Positions 23,807-30,944 of a stretch of DNA of 32,970 bases are shown here, in pieces. A program made the position numbers and the translations under genes. The notes below the pieces were generated by a model, which saw only the letters and a program-made list of their open reading frames with translations, was not told where the DNA came from and did no database searches. How positions within the stretch are numbered: position 1 is the stretch's first letter; every line of letters starts with the position of its first letter. This DNA comes from Litorisediminicola beolgyonensis (GTDB lineage: Bacteria > Pseudomonadota > Alphaproteobacteria > Rhodobacterales > Rhodobacteraceae), in NCBI RefSeq assembly GCF_042679605.1, contig NZ_JBHTMU010000043.1, forward strand, positions 1 to 32,970, written 5' to 3'.

Positions 23807-23840
23807 CGGGCTTCTCCTGTGAGGGTGTACGCGGGCACGA

Positions 23841-23869
23841 TGTCGCAAGTGGGCGGGCGAGTAAGCCAA
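23841..23869 (-). promoter_or_regulatory. Promoter-like motif P3 (TTGGCT-17-GCGACA)
   Basis: On the minus strand TTGGCT (23869-23864) is followed after exactly 17 bases by GCGACA (23846-23841), 35 bases before the ATG of the small helical protein. The same two hexamer positions and spacing occur in P2. Confidence 0.4.
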
Positions 23870-23987
23870 CGACAGACACGGGATCAGTGGGTACGGCGAC
23901 GGGAAGGCGAGCCGGATCAGGGGCTTCGCCTCGTTCGAGGAGGGCGAGCACAGCACCGGGCACAGGGCGGGCCTCGGTCGCGACCCC

Positions 23988-24275
23988 TCAGGCGTCCTCG
24001 AAGTACGGCGTGGCGGCGATCCACTCCAGCAGGCGCCTGCGCGTCTCGTCGTCCAGGTCCAGCCGCGTCTCCACCGAGAAGGCCGCCTCGTCGCGCACCC
24101 GGGCCGACTGCCACGGCACCGGCTCGCGTCCCTCGCCCATCTCGGCGACCAGGCCGTCGCCGGGGTCGTGCAGGTACCCGAGGGCCACCCGCATCGTCTC
24201 GTAGCCGTCCGCGAACTTGACCGTGGCCACGCCCCCGGCCCTGACGATCGTGACGTGCACCGCGCCGTCAGTCAT
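23988..24275 (-). CDS. Unknown small protein
   Basis: 95 residues, not recognised. Beta-like start (GAVHVTIVRAGGVATVKFAD), then a helical end (DDETRRRLLEWIAATPYFED). It overlaps the end of the terminase-small-subunit-like gene by 8 bases, so it belongs to that transcription unit. Some 180 bases without a gene but with promoter motif P3 follow it. Confidence 0.65.
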   Translation of the reverse strand: MTDGAVHVTIVRAGGVATVKFADGYETMRVALGYLHDPGDGLVAEMGEGREPVPWQSARVRDEAAFSVETRLDLDDETRRRLLEWIAATPYFEDA

Positions 24276-24930
24276 CGGTCCGTCCCCCGGTCTCCTGGGG
24301 TCGCCCCTGGACCAGTTCGGCGTCCTCGACGCCCGGATGCGCTCCCGAGGCCTTGGAGGCGCCCAGGGGGCTCCGTATGGACCCTGGGCGACCGTCTACG
24401 GTCGCTCCTCCCCCGACGAGCCTCGGCCTCCTGGGCAGCTCGTTGTGGACGGTCGTCTGGTTGTTAACCTGGATGTTGGTCTGGGCCGGGCCGTCGGCCG
24501 AGCTCATTCGCAGGGCCAGGAGCTTGGTCAGCACGCGGGCGTCCACATGGCTGGTCTCGAAGCGGTGGACCACCTCGAAGTCGTCGTCCAGTGCGGGCTC
24601 GCCGGTCGCCGGGTCGATCACGGGGACCCACCTGCCGGTCCCCATCTCCAGGGCCGTCTGGACCACGCGGTGTGTCAGCTCCTCCTCGAAGGCCGCGACC
24701 GCGTCGTCCCACGCCTCTGCGAAGTCGGGGTTCTTGGCCCTGCGGTCGTAGAAGGTGCGCCGGGTCAGGCCGGTCATGTTGGCGGCGTAGGTGACGTGCC
24801 CGAACTGCCTGAGGTAGCCTAGGAACTCGTCGCCCTTCTCGCCGTACACCTGGGCCACGACCGGGGCCAACTGGCTCCGCCTGTGCGGGTCGGGCGCCGG
24901 CCTGATCCTGTTCATCCGCATGATGCTCAT
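24268..24930 (-). CDS. Terminase small-subunit-like DNA-binding protein
   Basis: 220 residues. The N-terminal part has an HTH of the kind found in many phage small terminases (YLRQFGHVTYAANMTGLTRR at about 39-58, then FYDRRAKNPDFAEAWDDAVA). A helical middle follows (EEELTHRVVQTALEMGTG), then a segment with SHVDARVLTKLLALR. The last 70 residues are polar and disordered. In phage satellites a private small terminase redirects packaging of helper capsids to the satellite genome; no large terminase accompanies it here, which fits that role. Start ATG 24930 overlaps the previous stop (TGATG) and has GAGGAG eight bases upstream. A general HTH regulator is the alternative. Confidence 0.75.
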   Translation of the reverse strand: MSIMRMNRIRPAPDPHRRSQLAPVVAQVYGEKGDEFLGYLRQFGHVTYAANMTGLTRRTFYDRRAKNPDFAEAWDDAVAAFEEELTHRVVQTALEMGTGRWVPVIDPATGEPALDDDFEVVHRFETSHVDARVLTKLLALRMSSADGPAQTNIQVNNQTTVHNELPRRPRLVGGGATVDGRPGSIRSPLGASKASGAHPGVEDAELVQGRPQETGGRTDD

Positions 24931-25391
24931 CAGAGGAACTCCTCGATCTGGAAGTCCAGCGGCTCGGGCTCGACGCCATCCCACTGGCTGCGGGGTGCGC
25001 GCCACCCGGCCCACCGGACGCCCAGGGCGTCGAGGGCGAAGGGCTGGTGGCCGTAGCACTGCCCCAGCGGCAAGCCCTTGATTGCGTACCGTTGACCCAG
25101 CCGGATTGGCATCCCGCCCAGGGGTTTGAACCGCTTCGACGGGCAGATGTAGCCGATCCACTGCCCTCTACCCGGCAGACTGAAGGCCAGGCAGGACTTC
25201 GGGACCGCGCTGTCCATCACGAGACCGCCTGCCTCCCATTCCAGGGGCAGTCCGTCGGACGTGCCGGCGCGGCATCGCTGGTTCACCCGCTCGACGGCCC
25301 TGTTGTAGCTGGCGACCCACATGCGGGCGACGGCCAAGCTCATCGGACGGAGGTATGGCCGACCGCTCGGCGAGGTGGGTAGGTAGGGCAT
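24930..25391 (-). CDS. Unknown protein, first gene of the terS unit
   Basis: 153 residues, not recognised. Starts MPYLPTSPSGRPYLRPMSLA and continues as a mixed, mildly basic protein with several Trp and Cys residues (RCRAG, SCLAF, YICPSKRF, QCYGHQPF); the cysteines could bind metal. ATG 25391 has GAGG seven bases upstream; earlier in-frame starts have less support. It is the first gene left of the probable origin region and is joined to the small-terminase-like gene by a one-base overlap. Confidence 0.65.
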   Translation of the reverse strand: MPYLPTSPSGRPYLRPMSLAVARMWVASYNRAVERVNQRCRAGTSDGLPLEWEAGGLVMDSAVPKSCLAFSLPGRGQWIGYICPSKRFKPLGGMPIRLGQRYAIKGLPLGQCYGHQPFALDALGVRWAGWRAPRSQWDGVEPEPLDFQIEEFL

Positions 25392-25609
25392 CGGCGGCCT
25401 CACGCTGTTTCCGGTACTGTGTTCGACGAGGACAAGCACCCCCTAGGCCCATGACGCGATTGCCCATCCCGCTGTCTGACCCCTTGATCCACGATCGGAG
25501 GGCCACCCTTCGGCGGGCAGTCGGGTGGGCGTCTAGGTTTTCCGGGCGGCTCTCGCCTCACTGTTCGAGGTCACGATGCCATGTCCCGTTGGCGACGTAC
25601 GCCAGCGAA

Positions 25610-25646
25610 CTCACGTGAGAGCGGGCCCACCTCTCACTGGCGTGAG
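25610..25646. promoter_or_regulatory. Two CTCAC/GTGAG dyads (operator-like)
   Basis: CTCACGTGAG at 25610-25619 is a perfect palindrome. CTCAC-TGGC-GTGAG follows at 25633-25646. They stand upstream of the leftward terS unit, so a repressor or activator site is plausible. Confidence 0.45.
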
Positions 25647-25685
25647 GTCGGGACACGAAGGGGGCTGGGCCTCCGTTCGGCCTAA

Positions 25686-25952
25686 GCGTCATAGCGTCCT
25701 GAAAGCGTCCTTCCGTATCTTATTGTTTTTATTATCTAAATGACACTAGGACACTTAAGACACTTAATATTGCTTTTCGGCTTTCTGGACGACCAGACGA
25801 GCCGCACCGAATTCGGCGAAGGGAGAGACCAGGGCGAGCCGCAAAAAGCCACGAAACCAGAACCTAAGCGTCCTTGCGTCCTAGCGTCTTTTTCGCTTCC
25901 GAAACATGCGCTTAACCCAAGACGCTTACATTCCGCAAGCGTCCGAAGCGTC
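25686..25952. repeat. Iteron cluster, consensus (A/T)AGCGTC(C/T)
   Basis: Direct GCGTC copies start at 25686, 25694, 25705, 25868, 25876, 25884, 25939 and 25948, with one inverted copy at 25921-25925. Most sit in AAGCGTCC or TAGCGTCC. Three degenerate inverted copies (GACACT at 25742, 25750 and 25759) lie in the AT-rich part. The 8-11-base spacing inside clusters is typical of initiator-protein iterons. Confidence 0.7.
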
Positions 25953-25970
25953 CTGAGGGGTGGCCCCAGG

Positions 25971-25990
25971 ACCTCACACAGGCGTGAGGT
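25971..25990. promoter_or_regulatory. Third CTCAC/GTGAG dyad (operator-like)
   Basis: ACCTCAC and GTGAGGT form a perfect 7-bp inverted repeat around ACAGGC. The sequence GGCGTGAGGTC is shared with the dyad at 25633-25646. Confidence 0.45.
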
Positions 25991-26074
25991 CAGGTGCTCG
26001 ATCAGGTCGAACACGCCGAGAAAGTAAGCCCGATGGCAGGATTGGACCGCCACGGCGCGCGGCCCCCACGCCCG

Positions 26075-28315
26075 TCAGTCGAAAAGCTCGGAGGCGCCGG
26101 AGCGTGCCTCGAACTTGGCCCTGGCGTCGTCGAGGGCGGGCAGGTTCCAGGTGCGTTCCGCGCCGCCCTCCCGCTTGCCGGTGGTCAGACCCACGAGCCG
26201 CTTCCCCTCTCTAACCAGGGCCCTGTGCGTGGCCCTCTCGCTGCGTAGCTGGTTGCGGCGGAGGAAGCCGTCGAACGCCTCGACCGTCGCGTCCTTCTCC
26301 TGCGGGCCGAGCACCACGGCGCCCGTGCGCCAGTCGATCTCGTTGCCCTCGGCGTCGAAGCCGACCGGCAGCTCGCCCGAACCCAGCAGCTCGAACCAGA
26401 AGCGAGCGGCGGGCTTCATGCTCCTCAGCTTCTGGTCGGCCAGCGCCCGGGTCTGCGGTATCTCCATCGAGGGCCGCCAGCCGCGCAGGTCCAGCGCCAG
26501 CAGGTCGTGGGCCATGCCGGCGAGGCCGCCTTGGTCCATCTGCCGCGCGAGCCTGCCGAAGTACTCGTGGTCCTGGCGTCGCCTGTCCGACACGTCCGAG
26601 ACGAAGAAGCGCCTCGCCTCGGGTCCCGCCGGCACGATCCACTCCTCGTTCGACGCCAGCATCATGTGCACCATGTTGCGGCCCTGGGTGATGTCCCGCC
26701 CCTTTGCCTCGTAGGACAGGATCGGCTCGGTCACGAGCTGCTTGAGAACGCCCTCGCCCTCCTTGTCCCCCGGCCAGACGGCCTCGTCGGCAAACAGGAA
26801 CACGCAGTTGCGGAGGTGTGAGTTGAAGCGCCCCGCGAACTGCGAGCGGTGCGAGACCGTCAGACCGTGCTGGCCGGCGATGCGCATGAGCGCCCTGCCC
26901 AGGGTGCCCTTGCCGGTGCCCTCCTCGCCGCGGAACGCGATGGCGACCTCGGGCGTCTCCCAGGGCCTCTGGAGCATGTAGGCGATCCAGCGGAGCACGT
27001 AGTCCTCCGAGGCCGCGTCGCCGTCGCAGAGGACCTCCCCGATCAGCTCGCGCATCATCGACCAGTCGCCAGGCGCGGGCTCGACGGCCCACCCCTTCCA
27101 GAGGTTCAGCTTGCCCTCGTTGTGCGGCAGGCCCTGAGGGTCCATCACGATGCCCGGGTACTTGCGGCGGTGCGGGCTCGACAGCCAAAGGTCCGCCTTG
27201 CTGATCCGCTTCTTCTCGCCCACCTGGGCGAGGGTCTCGTCCTCGAAGTAGTGCCGGAACGCCTCGCGGCTCATCCTGGTCCAGGCGGTGCGCCCCTCGA
27301 AGATCGGGTCGGGCTCCTCCATGAAGACCTGGAACTGGCCGCCGTCGAGGACGGCGCAGAACCGCTCGTTCATCTCCCGCACCACGCGGGTCAGGGGGTT
27401 CCCGCCGCCGTCGGGCCGCGCGCCCTCCGGCAGGTCGGCGGCCTCGATCACGTCGTCGAAGTCCTGGGCTATCCCGGTCACACGGGTGGCGAGGTAGTCA
27501 CGGGCGATCTTCTCGACCTGGGCCTCCAGCCTGTCGCCGTACTTCTCGACGGCGAAGCCGCAGTGCTCGACGAGCATCGAGAGCGCCGAGGCGGCCGACA
27601 GGCCGTGTGCGAGGAGCTGCCAGACCAGGGAAGCGACGGCCTCCGACCGTTCGCCTGTACCGACGGGCTCCAGGATGCGATCACGCAGGCGCTCTGGCAG
27701 ATCGTCGAAGTCCGCCTCTGCGCCGTCGTCCCAGTCCAAGGCCACGCCGGATGCGTCCGCAGCGCCCCCGCTCGTCCTGATGCCGGCGAAGGCCACCGGC
27801 GACAGCCGGCGACCGTCGCGCAGCCTGCCCTCCTCGACGGCGCTGGCGAGCAGCCTGACCGACTGCGGGTTCAACCGCACCTGGCCGCCGCGCGTCCTGA
27901 GCTCGCCCTCCGCCTCGCCCTCGATCGGGTCCTGCACCCGGAACTTCCAGTTGCCCACGGCGTCGGCGGCGTCGCAGCGGACCCAGACGTGGCCCTTGTG
28001 GGCGCTGCCGGATGATGAGGGGGTGGTGACGGCGTGTGCGTCACCGGCCCACTCGACCGCGACCTCCGGCCCGTCGCCGTGGTCACAGTCCAGCACCACG
28101 CAGTCCAGGGATGCGGGCTGCAGGCCGACCGAGTTGTCCGCCGAGCGGCCCAGGTGTTCCAGCACCTCGGCGAGCGTCGGGCGCAGCTTCGGCCACTCCT
28201 TCTGAAAAGCGTCCTTGCCCTTCAGCAGGACGTACGCGGGCTCTATCCCGGCCCCTCGGCAGGCGGAGTGGAGCGAGCGCAGGCCGATCCGGGCCTCCTT
28301 AGATAGTCCGGTCAT
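26075..28315 (-). CDS. Primase-polymerase / SF3 helicase replication protein
   Basis: 746 residues. The N-terminal part (about 25-180) is an archaeo-eukaryotic-type primase-polymerase: the catalytic CVVLDCDHGDGPE (Asp76, Asp78) is followed by SAHKGHVWVR near 105. A linker leads to a superfamily 3 helicase of the DUF5906 type: Walker A FRGEEGTGKGTLG at 461-473, Walker B VFLFADEAVWPG near 505-516, then LASNEEWIVP and the arginine-rich EARRFFVSD. Such fusion proteins start and drive replication of P4-like satellites, plasmids and phages. It probably acts on the iteron region immediately downstream of its stop codon. The gene starts three bases after the small HTH gene, so the two form one unit. 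Confidence 0.92.
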   Translation of the reverse strand: MTGLSKEARIGLRSLHSACRGAGIEPAYVLLKGKDAFQKEWPKLRPTLAEVLEHLGRSADNSVGLQPASLDCVVLDCDHGDGPEVAVEWAGDAHAVTTPSSSGSAHKGHVWVRCDAADAVGNWKFRVQDPIEGEAEGELRTRGGQVRLNPQSVRLLASAVEEGRLRDGRRLSPVAFAGIRTSGGAADASGVALDWDDGAEADFDDLPERLRDRILEPVGTGERSEAVASLVWQLLAHGLSAASALSMLVEHCGFAVEKYGDRLEAQVEKIARDYLATRVTGIAQDFDDVIEAADLPEGARPDGGGNPLTRVVREMNERFCAVLDGGQFQVFMEEPDPIFEGRTAWTRMSREAFRHYFEDETLAQVGEKKRISKADLWLSSPHRRKYPGIVMDPQGLPHNEGKLNLWKGWAVEPAPGDWSMMRELIGEVLCDGDAASEDYVLRWIAYMLQRPWETPEVAIAFRGEEGTGKGTLGRALMRIAGQHGLTVSHRSQFAGRFNSHLRNCVFLFADEAVWPGDKEGEGVLKQLVTEPILSYEAKGRDITQGRNMVHMMLASNEEWIVPAGPEARRFFVSDVSDRRRQDHEYFGRLARQMDQGGLAGMAHDLLALDLRGWRPSMEIPQTRALADQKLRSMKPAARFWFELLGSGELPVGFDAEGNEIDWRTGAVVLGPQEKDATVEAFDGFLRRNQLRSERATHRALVREGKRLVGLTTGKREGGAERTWNLPALDDARAKFEARSGASELFD

Positions 28316-28318
28316 GGC

Positions 28319-28558
28319 TCAGCCCCGCTTGCCCGCGAGGTACGCCCGGACGGCGTCCCGTGGGTAGAACACCTCGCGGCCCACCTTGACGAACTCGGGG
28401 CCGGCGTTCGGCCAGCGGCCGGAGTTCCGGCGGGATCGGTAGACGGCGAGCACCGTCTCGGGGTGGCCGGTCATCTCGCTCGCCTGCCTCGGCGTCAGGA
28501 GGTCGGCGAACGAGGGTACGGAGGGGGCCTTCGGCGCGGCATACTCGGGGTCAGTCAC
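28319..28558 (-). CDS. Small HTH protein (AlpA/MerR-like)
   Basis: 79 residues with a single winged-helix HTH: LLTPRQASEMTGHPETVLAV, a variable loop with RNSGRWPNAGPEFVKVGREV, and the typical ending YPRDAVRAYL. This is the excisionase/AlpA plan, used both for DNA excision and for control of satellite promoters. Start GTG 28558 has AGGAAG about seven bases upstream. It immediately precedes the primase gene, so it may regulate replication genes. Confidence 0.82.
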   Translation of the reverse strand: MTDPEYAAPKAPSVPSFADLLTPRQASEMTGHPETVLAVYRSRRNSGRWPNAGPEFVKVGREVFYPRDAVRAYLAGKRG

Positions 28559-28590
28559 AGGGTCTTCCTTTCCAAGAGGGCGGATCACGG

Positions 28591-28624
28591 AGCCGGCCGC
28601 GGGAGGCGGTCCTTGCGGCCGGCT
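28591..28624. repeat. Leader hairpin ahead of the HTH-primase unit
   Basis: A perfect 10-bp inverted repeat (AGCCGGCCGC at 28591-28600 with 28615-28624), loop 14 bases. It lies in the transcribed leader between promoter motif P2 and GTG 28558, with no T run. It could be an attenuator or an operator. Confidence 0.45.
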
Positions 28625-28640
28625 TGCTCTCGACGAACAC

Positions 28641-28669
28641 TGTCGCGACGACGCGCCGACGTATGCCAA
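28641..28669 (-). promoter_or_regulatory. Promoter-like motif P2 (TTGGCA-17-GCGACA)
   Basis: Minus-strand TTGGCA (28669-28664) and GCGACA (28646-28641) are 17 bases apart and about 80 bases upstream of the HTH-primase unit. The surrounding 11-mer TATGCCAACGT (28662-28672) is identical at P1. Confidence 0.42.
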
Positions 28670-28777
28670 CGTGGGTCGCCCGCGGTCCAATTGCTGGCAG
28701 AGTACCGGGCGACGGTGGCGGCCGGAAACAAACGAGTCGTCGGGGAGACCGGTGCGTTCACCGCCCGTTAGGAGGCC

Positions 28778-29242
28778 TCAGACGTCTGCCCTCGCTCTGC
28801 GATGGGCGCGCTCGATGCGGCGAACCTCCCGCTGCACTTCGGCCTCGATCCTTGCCCACTCCCTCGGCGCCCGGCGCGCGGCCTCCTCGACCAGCGCCTC
28901 GTCCTCCCAGAAGTCCGGGTTCTCGGTCCGCGACGTCCGCAGGGCGTCCGACGCCGTACCCAGCCTGACGGTGTACTCCGGGCGCGTCGTGGCCGTCGCC
29001 TCCCGCCGCTCGATCGACAGCGGGAACTCCCCCGTCCGCTTGGCGAGCAGTCGCAGGGTCGCGCAGTCGAAGGCGTTGAAGCCGACCCTGTAGCACGCCT
29101 CGACGACGCCGTCGGCCGCGTCCATCGCGATCAGCTCCGGCACATTGTCCAGTAGACGCTCGGCGAGCCCCGCCCGCACCTCCTCGTTCGAGTAGTCGGG
29201 GTCAGGATCGCGTCGCTGCTGGAGGGTCCAGACCGTCGTCAC
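28778..29242 (-). CDS. Unknown protein between the two HTH genes
   Basis: 154 residues, not recognised. Mixed N-terminal half (VWTLQQRRDPDPDYSNEEVR, DNVPELIAMDAADGVVEACY) and a strongly charged helical C-terminus (WARIEAEVQREVRRIERAHR). Start GTG 29242 overlaps the stop of the upstream HTH gene (GTGA) and has GGAGGG six bases upstream. It is therefore in the excisionase-like unit. Role unknown. Confidence 0.68.
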   Translation of the reverse strand: MTTVWTLQQRRDPDPDYSNEEVRAGLAERLLDNVPELIAMDAADGVVEACYRVGFNAFDCATLRLLAKRTGEFPLSIERREATATTRPEYTVRLGTASDALRTSRTENPDFWEDEALVEEAARRAPREWARIEAEVQREVRRIERAHRRARADV

Positions 29243-29430
29243 GCCGCGCCCTCCACCATGAAGGCGTCGAGGTCGTCCCTGTGGTACCGGACGACCCGGC
29301 CCACGGCGCGGTATCGGGGGCCCTCCCCCCTGCTGCGCCAGTTTGCGAGGGTCCCGTTCGACACGCGCAGGTAGGCCGCTGCGTCGGCCGGCGTGAGCCA
29401 CGGGCTGGAGAAGGTCGTCGGTTCGGTCAC
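29239..29430 (-). CDS. Small excisionase/AlpA-like HTH protein
   Basis: 63 residues, one HTH_17-type domain: WLTPADAAAYLRVSNGTLAN, WRSRGEGPRYRAVGRVVRYH, then RDDLDAFM. This is the standard plan of excisionases and AlpA regulators that bend att DNA and control integrase expression. Start GTG 29430 has AAGGGG eight bases upstream; the codons before it look non-coding. It is the gene nearest the integrase and is preceded by promoter motif P1. Confidence 0.88.
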   Translation of the reverse strand: MTEPTTFSSPWLTPADAAAYLRVSNGTLANWRSRGEGPRYRAVGRVVRYHRDDLDAFMVEGAA

Positions 29431-29483
29431 GGTGGTTACCCCTTCGTCGGCGGGCGTCCGGGTGGACGGCGATGATCTGAGGT

Positions 29484-29512
29484 TATCACCTTGCAACGGA
29501 TTGATATGCCAA
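29484..29512 (-). promoter_or_regulatory. Promoter-like motif P1 (TTGGCA-17-GTGATA)
   Basis: Minus-strand TTGGCA (29512-29507) and GTGATA (29489-29484), 17 bases apart, lie about 55 bases before the excisionase-like GTG. It shares the 11-mer TATGCCAACGT with P2. Confidence 0.45.
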
Positions 29513-29574
29513 CGTCTTTCGGTTGAGAACTGTCCTGCGCCCGTCCGCGCAACGCTCACGGCCCCCGGTCTACG

Positions 29575-30699
29575 CTACGCGGCGCCCGCCCTCGCCAGCA
29601 CCAGGTCCTCCAGCGCCTGGGCGTGCGGGCGCAGCGCCTCGACCAGGTGCGTCTGGTGGACGTAGCCTCCGCTGGCGCCGGGGAGCCGCTGGCCGAGCAG
29701 GAGGGCGCCCTCGGCGTACGGGACGCCGGCAGCGATCATCATCGTGCGGCAGTGGTGGCGGAGCGCGTGCGGCGGGGGCACCCCGCCCCGCTTCGGCTCG
29801 GCCACGTGGCCGGAGGCGGCGCCCGGCGAGGGCCAGAGCCAGGGCGAGCTCAGCGGCCCGTCCTCCTCCATCCTCGCGGCCAACGTCGCGGTCAGCCAGC
29901 GCCCAGTCGGGAAGGACCACGACCCGCCGGTCTTCATGTGGGTGAAGGTCAGGACGCCCCGACCGGCGTCGAAGTCGGCGCGCCTCACGCCCAGCAGCGA
30001 GGTCCGCCTCGCCCCGGTCAGCAGGAACGCCCGCTGGAGGTCCCGCATGACCGGCGACATGGCCTCGGTGGTGGTCCAGAAGCCTGCCACGTCCAGCTCG
30101 CCAACCTCCCGCTTCGGCGTGGCGGGCACGCGGATGGCGTCCACCGGGTTGGCCCCAATCGTCTCGTCGTGCCTCCGGGCCGTGTTCACGAGCGCTCGGA
30201 CGGTGCGCATCACCGACGCGCCCGTGGTCTTGCCGTGGCGCCTGGTAAGCTGCTCCATGAGCTCCCGGCAGTCCTGGCGCGTGATGTCGGCCACCGCCCG
30301 GCGCCGGAGACGCCCGAGGTAGTTGTCCATGTGGTACTGGTAGTTCCTGACCGTGGCGTCGGACAGGTCCCTCTCGCGCAGGTGCTCCCTCAACGCCTGC
30401 TCCAGCGTGATGCCGGTGGACTCCGGCCCCGCGGTCGGGTCCACGCCCGACTGGATCGTGGCCATGAGCCTACGGGCCTCGTTCCTGGCCTCGGCCAGGC
30501 GCACCAGGTCCACGCGGCCGATCTTGACCCGCACGGAGCGGACGAGGCGCTTGTCCCTGCGGACGTCGCCCTGCACGGCGAAGGTCTTGGTGGTCTTGTG
30601 GGCGATGCACATGAGGCCCTTGACCTCGGTGTCGCGGTGGATGCCCGAACCGAGCGGGAGGTCCCTGAGGCGGGCCTCGGTGAACTTGAAGATGGCCAT
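29575..30699 (-). CDS. int: Tyrosine-family site-specific integrase
   Basis: 374 residues. N-terminal arm-binding and core-binding domains (ITLEQALREHLRERDLSDAT at about 97-116), then the catalytic domain: Arg231 in LLTGARRTSLLGVR, Lys256 in THMKTGGS, HALR at 311-314, and the nucleophile Tyr346 in GGYVHQ. The usual second His of the LLGH motif is replaced by Gln337 (LLLGQ), which is unusual but tolerated in some recombinases. It should insert and, with the small HTH protein, excise the element at tRNA-Asn. It sits 140 bases from attR. ATG 30699 has no good ribosome-binding site. Confidence 0.92.
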   Translation of the reverse strand: MAIFKFTEARLRDLPLGSGIHRDTEVKGLMCIAHKTTKTFAVQGDVRRDKRLVRSVRVKIGRVDLVRLAEARNEARRLMATIQSGVDPTAGPESTGITLEQALREHLRERDLSDATVRNYQYHMDNYLGRLRRRAVADITRQDCRELMEQLTRRHGKTTGASVMRTVRALVNTARRHDETIGANPVDAIRVPATPKREVGELDVAGFWTTTEAMSPVMRDLQRAFLLTGARRTSLLGVRRADFDAGRGVLTFTHMKTGGSWSFPTGRWLTATLAARMEEDGPLSSPWLWPSPGAASGHVAEPKRGGVPPPHALRHHCRTMMIAAGVPYAEGALLLGQRLPGASGGYVHQTHLVEALRPHAQALEDLVLARAGAA

Positions 30700-30703
30700 G
30701 GAA

Positions 30704-30832
30704 AGTACAGTCCCGAGTACAGCGTTTGCGGTTGATCCTGATGAACCAGGATGGTGCTACCGGGAGAATGTTGCCTTGTTTTCAAGGGACCGTACGCCCT
30801 GAATGAGCGTCGGTGAGCCCAATTTTGCTCAC
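30704..30832. promoter_or_regulatory. Repeats and dyads between int and attR
   Basis: A direct repeat AGTACAG occurs at 30704-30710 and 30716-30722, just upstream of int. ATCCTG-ATGAAC-CAGGAT is a dyad at 30735-30752, and GTGAGC-CCAATTTT-GCTCAC is a dyad at 30813-30832, ending eight bases before attR. These are candidate integrase/excisionase binding sites or int operators. Confidence 0.4.
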
Positions 30833-30839
30833 AACTTCA

Positions 30840-30887
30840 GACTGTTAATCAATTGGTCGTAGGTTCGATCCCTACCGCCGGAGCCAA
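30840..30887 (+). other. attR: right attachment site (duplicate tRNA-Asn 3' end)
   Basis: Perfect 48-base copy of 16094-16141, containing the anticodon loop, T arm and acceptor 3' strand of tRNA-Asn but no 5' half, so it is not a functional tRNA gene. Confidence 0.95.
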
Positions 30888-30944
30888 AAATCCCCTAAGC
30901 GGTTGATTTCATTGATTGAGTCCCGACTGGAGTCGGAGGTGCGC

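Larger units (their letters stand above)
25392..26074. other. Large intergenic region: probable replication origin and control region
   Basis: About 680 bases without a gene, between the primase gene and the terS unit. It contains nine exact GCGTC iterons, three variant copies, an AT-rich stretch that stands out in this GC-rich element (about 25711-25770, including TATTGTTTTTATTATC), and three CTCAC/GTGAG dyads. The combination suggests both origin and promoter control. See separate entries. Confidence 0.65.
16094..30887. mobile_element. Integrated phage-satellite-like island (PICI-like), about 14.75 kb
   Basis: Perfect 48-bp direct repeats bound the segment; the left one is the 3' end of tRNA-Asn. 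Inside lie an integrase next to the right repeat, two AlpA/excisionase-like HTH genes, a primase-helicase, an iteron region, a terminase-small-subunit-like gene, many small unknown genes, an ImmA-type peptidase and a restriction-modification pair. No large terminase, portal, capsid, tail or lysis gene is recognisable. Known phage-inducible chromosomal islands have this int-alpA-primase-terS order and depend on a helper phage for particles. That it is such a satellite is inference; a degenerate prophage or an integrative plasmid-like element are the alternatives. Confidence 0.8.

Noticed and set aside
25686..25952. CRISPR array
   Set aside because: The repeated units are 8-12 bases with irregular spacing and no uniform spacers; iterons explain them better.
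26849..28015. Plus-strand open frame opposite the primase gene
   Set aside because: Mirror of the primase-helicase gene, whose Walker and primase motifs are unmistakable.
29623..30735. Plus-strand open frame opposite the integrase
   Set aside because: Antisense shadow; the minus strand encodes the full set of recombinase motifs.
30840..30887. Second tRNA-Asn gene
   Set aside because: Only the 3' half is present; it is the duplicated attachment core.
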